Assembly: GCA_004151065.3 (NCBI GenBank)
Contig: NWUY0300130756.1
Coordinates: forward strand, 2,907-13,038
Source: Larix sibirica
Lineage: Eukaryota > Streptophyta > Pinopsida > Pinales > Pinaceae
Length of the DNA: 10,132 nt
Reading direction: 5' to 3'
Below the pieces are notes generated by a model that had not been told where the DNA came from, ran no database searches, and saw nothing but the letters and a program-made list of their open reading frames with translations. A program made the position numbers and the translations under genes. Of this stretch, positions 8,286 to 10,132 are shown one piece after another. Position 1 is the stretch's first letter. Each line of letters begins with the position of its first letter.

Positions 8286-8640
8286 AGGAGATAACTTTGA
8301 TTGAAACCCTTAACAAGTTGGATGGAGAAAATCAGCAATCTAGATAAGCTTAAGCTAGTAAATAGTAACTATTTTCTTCATACTATTTGTACGGATACCC
8401 AAAACGTGTCGGTCATGGAGTGAAATAAAATATTTATTCCACTCCCTTCTTCATCACAGCTTTTAGTAATTTCCAGAATGATTTTTTGTTGTGAAAATCG
8501 TCTCAATCATAATCTTAAACTGTAAGTTTACGATTAAAACTAATCAAAACTAAGCGATATGAGTGCCAGTTATACAACGCCACCGGCAACAAGGTTACTT
8601 CCCCCGCAAGAAGATCACTAAAATATGAATTAAGAATCTG
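8286..8640 (-). promoter_or_regulatory. Upstream region of the DUF1685-like gene
   Basis: This is non-coding sequence just 5' of the minus-strand gene and presumably holds its 5' UTR and core promoter. The best TATA-like stretch on the minus strand is AATAAATATTTT (8427-8438), about 145 bp from the ATG; it is weak. An ABRE-like ACGTGTC stands at 8404-8410 but lies on the gene side of that TATA candidate, so its use is doubtful. No other gene is seen. Confidence 0.3.
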
Positions 8641-8648
8641 AAAAGCCT

Positions 8649-8671
8649 TGACGTGACGCTTGCCGATGACG
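8649..8671 (+). promoter_or_regulatory. Cluster of three TGACG boxes (possible TGA/bZIP sites)
   Basis: TGACG occurs at 8649-8653, 8654-8658 and 8667-8671. Two starts lie 13 bp apart, close to the 12-bp spacing of the classic as-1 element bound by TGA-type bZIP factors. The cluster lies about 365 bp upstream of the DUF1685-like start. The motifs are seen directly; a regulatory role is inferred. Confidence 0.25.
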
Positions 8672-8736
8672 CTGTGCTCAACACGGAATTTACACGGCTT
8701 GCCGAAGAAGCTATGCTCAACACGGAATTTACACGG
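8658..8736. repeat. Two-copy 39-bp tandem repeat
   Basis: Units 8658-8696 and 8697-8735 differ at three positions, all in the first half. Each contains TGCTCAACACGGAATT or its near-identical form. Since 39 is a multiple of three, the repeat appears as a duplicated 13-residue string in minus-strand reading frames, but those frames show no other sign of coding. It is a local minisatellite-type duplication upstream of the DUF1685-like gene. Confidence 0.85.
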
Positions 8737-9050
8737 TAATTTTTGGTTGGCCACGAAGAGCCCGCAAAGGCCCACGATAAGCAGGCCACCATTTTTTCTG
8801 TAATTTTAAAGTTGATGATATCGGGAGGGAACATTGAAAAATCTGAGCGACATTGAAAGATGGACTTAAATATAGAATGAATATGATGTATAACGCCACG
8901 GGGAAGATATATCTTTCGTTTAATCAGAAAAGTCGGATGGGAATGTCGATGGAGATGGCGGAGAGTCGAGACTGCAGGTAACCTTCTCGAGTCGCTTAAT
9001 GAGTGGCGGGCCGGTTGGGCGACGTGACCAGTGCTGGACCTGTATGACGG
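8737..9050. other. Intergenic, relatively GC-rich, no firm gene
   Basis: Nothing here is a convincing gene. A minus-strand frame open from 9110 to 8595 crosses it but has a composition rich in Ser, Arg, His and Ile and contains repeat-derived strings, so it is not called. On the plus strand a short ATG-led segment (8937) with several ATG codons ends at a possible splice donor at 8977/8978; see findings. Confidence 0.4.
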
Positions 9051-9155
9051 CCAATTTATATTAATATCTGATCGGTTGAACGATTCAAGGTAGGGTAAGC
9101 GGCCGACCAAATTATATTAATATCTTTTCTCTTGAACGATTCAAGGTAAGGTAAG
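9051..9155. repeat. Two-copy 56-bp tandem repeat
   Basis: Unit 1 is 9051-9106 and unit 2 starts at 9107 and runs to about 9155. Both share ATATTAATATCT and TTGAACGATTCAAGGTA, with differences concentrated in the middle (GATCGG versus TTTCTC) and a shortened end in unit 2. TTGAACGATTCAA is itself almost palindromic. No function is apparent. Confidence 0.8.
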
Positions 9156-9274
9156 TTTTTTCTCTGGGAATTTAAGTGTTAAATATGAGAAGTTGTAATT
9201 GGTTGTAAATGGAAGGTCATGTGTTCAAATCCTTAATCTTATTGTGAGTCATGGTTGGGGCCCTGTGGATGACC

Positions 9275-9304
9275 TTTATGATTATTTGTTTTATGATTAT
9301 TTGT
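9275..9304 (+). repeat. Perfect 15-bp tandem duplication
   Basis: TTTATGATTATTTGT is repeated exactly at 9275-9289 and 9290-9304. Identity of both copies points to a recent or slippage-maintained duplication. No function is evident. Confidence 0.85.
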
Positions 9305-9352
9305 TCTAATGCATGTCAATTTTAGTAAGCACGTGTTGTGAGCATGGTATCT

Positions 9353-9376
9353 AGTTATAAAGAGAGTTATAAAGAG
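9353..9376 (+). repeat. Perfect 12-bp tandem duplication carrying two TATA-like boxes
   Basis: AGTTATAAAGAG occurs exactly twice (9353-9364 and 9365-9376), giving two TATAAAG boxes 12 bp apart. A palindromic G-box CACGTG lies 18 bp upstream at 9330-9335. Together they resemble a plant core promoter pointing right, but no gene follows before the window ends. Confidence 0.8.
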
Positions 9377-9653
9377 GGAGAATGGGAACCTACCACATTT
9401 TATTGAACATCAAGGCGTGAATGTTTCGTTCTTTTATTCATTCATTTGTTGAATTTTTTATATTTTTTATAATTAGGATTCCTCTAAACCTCAAGGATGG
9501 GTCTCTTAGTGTTTTTATTTTAACAATGGTACTTATATGTTTTAATTATTTATTGTGACAACTTTTCTTTAAAAGATGTAATAATACTTTAAATATTATT
9601 ATTATTAGTGAACTTTTTTTTTAAATTGTTACAATTACATAATTAAAAATGAT

Positions 9654-9685
9654 TAATAAATAATAATAATAATAATAATAAATAA
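9654..9685. repeat. AAT microsatellite
   Basis: A pure run of AAT occupies 9659-9681 (seven full units plus two bases), with imperfect units on both sides. A shorter ATT run at about 9594-9606 is its reverse complement and could pair with it across about 50 bp. Confidence 0.9.
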
Positions 9686-9754
9686 GTGTGAATGGCACGA
9701 TTATTAGAGCTATGAATTGAAATATTAATATTAATGATATTGAAATATCTATAC

Positions 9755-10132
9755 TATTTGACTATAGTTAACTATTATTGGCTTTTATTAGGTTTATCAT
9801 ATTTGAGCATAGTTGACTGCAATTGATCATGGTTAAGTATGTTTGATTATGATTGACAATGATTGAAAATGTTTGACCATGTTTGTTTATGGTTAATTAT
9901 AGTTAACTATGATTGACTATTTTTTTTACATAGGTTGGCTTTGGTTGACCATAGATGACTTTGGTTGACTACGGTTACTATGGTTAACCATATTTGACCA
10001 TGGTTGAGATGTTTCACAATGTATGTTTGTGTTTGATAATGATTGACCACCTTTGACTATGGTTGACCATGGTTGACTTTGGTTTACTATGGTTGACTTT
10101 CATTGACCCTACTTGACTTTTTCTTAACTATT
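9755..10132 (+). repeat. Degenerate 10-bp tandem array with W-box cores, runs off the window end
   Basis: The sequence is built from units of about 10 bp with consensus near GGTTGACTAT or GGTTGACCAT. For example, ten consecutive units in 9803-9902 and nine in 10044-10130 stay in exact 10-bp phase, with small phase jumps between blocks. By my count the core TTGAC occurs 15 times, 14 of them as TTGACC or TTGACT, all on the plus strand. TTGAC[C/T] is the binding core of WRKY transcription factors. The right end is not in this window. Whether it is regulatory or simply a minisatellite cannot be told from the sequence. Confidence 0.85.

Larger units (their letters stand above)
9156..9754. other. 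AT-rich intergenic stretch with small tandem repeats
   Basis: No reading frame of interest is present. It contains a SINE/tRNA-like B-box (9223-9232), two short perfect tandem duplications (9275-9304 and 9353-9376), a G-box, and ATT and AAT runs, described separately. Nothing else stands out. Confidence 0.5.

Noticed and set aside
8404-8410. ABRE (ACGTGTC) controlling the DUF1685-like gene
   Set aside because: It is a single short motif that lies on the gene side of the only TATA-like candidate, so chance occurrence is likely.
8515-8775. Minus-strand frame with a duplicated 13-residue string
   Set aside because: The repeated peptide only reflects the 39-bp DNA duplication. Nothing else supports coding.
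8595-9110. Minus-strand open frame of 171 codons
   Set aside because: The composition is rich in Ser, Arg, His and Ile, there is no recognisable domain, it contains strings created by the 39-bp tandem repeat, and it crosses sequence that looks intergenic. It is probably a chance open frame.
9345-9351. LTR retrotransposon primer-binding site (TGGTATC)
   Set aside because: Only seven bases match the usual plant sequence and they are followed by unrelated sequence. No LTR pair or gag/pol is present.
9755-10132. Possible CRISPR-like or satellite array
   Set aside because: The units are about 10 bp, degenerate and contiguous with no spacers, in a plant genome. CRISPR is excluded. It is called a degenerate minisatellite.

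Overview
The window is nuclear DNA from a land plant. The evidence is a plant-type L1 (LINE) retrotransposon with a DUF4283/zinc-knuckle first ORF and an RNase H domain after the reverse transcriptase, next to a single-exon gene that looks like the plant-only DUF1685 family. A large-genome seed plant such as a gymnosperm would fit the old LINE and the AT-rich repeats, but the sequence does not prove it. There are no bacterial, organellar or viral genes.

Layout. 1-230 is AT-rich flank without genes. 231-7408 is one complete LINE insertion on the + strand, bounded by an exact 13-bp target-site duplication (231-243 and 7396-7408) and ending in a short poly(A) tail. Its parts in order are: a 5' UTR of about 120 bp; ORF1 (365-1725, DUF4283 plus CCHC knuckle); ORF2 (1722-5984, endonuclease, reverse transcriptase, zf-RVT, RNase H); an unrecognised third ORF (about 6092/6122-7105); and a 3' UTR with poly(A). 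ORF1 and ORF2 overlap by the four bases ATGA. All ORFs are dead. I count seven frameshifts, each fitting a single-base loss, and 13 internal stop codons, ten of them TAG. Most catalytic residues still stand.

7409-8285 holds the likely 3' flank and the intact coding region of a 154-residue DUF1685-like protein on the - strand, which converges tail to tail with the LINE. 8286-9160 is its upstream region, relatively GC-rich. It carries a 39-bp tandem duplication, a cluster of TGACG boxes and a 56-bp tandem duplication. 9160-9750 is AT-rich and holds short tandem duplications (15 bp and 12 bp, the latter doubling a TATA-like box downstream of a G-box), a tRNA/SINE-like B-box and an AAT microsatellite. 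From about 9755 to the end of the window runs a degenerate 10-bp tandem array whose unit contains the WRKY W-box core TTGAC[C/T], always on the + strand.

The most notable item is the third ORF. It sits downstream of RNase H and inside the target-site duplications, so it was inserted as part of the same RNA. It is either an undescribed third gene of this LINE family or a captured or template-switched host transcript.
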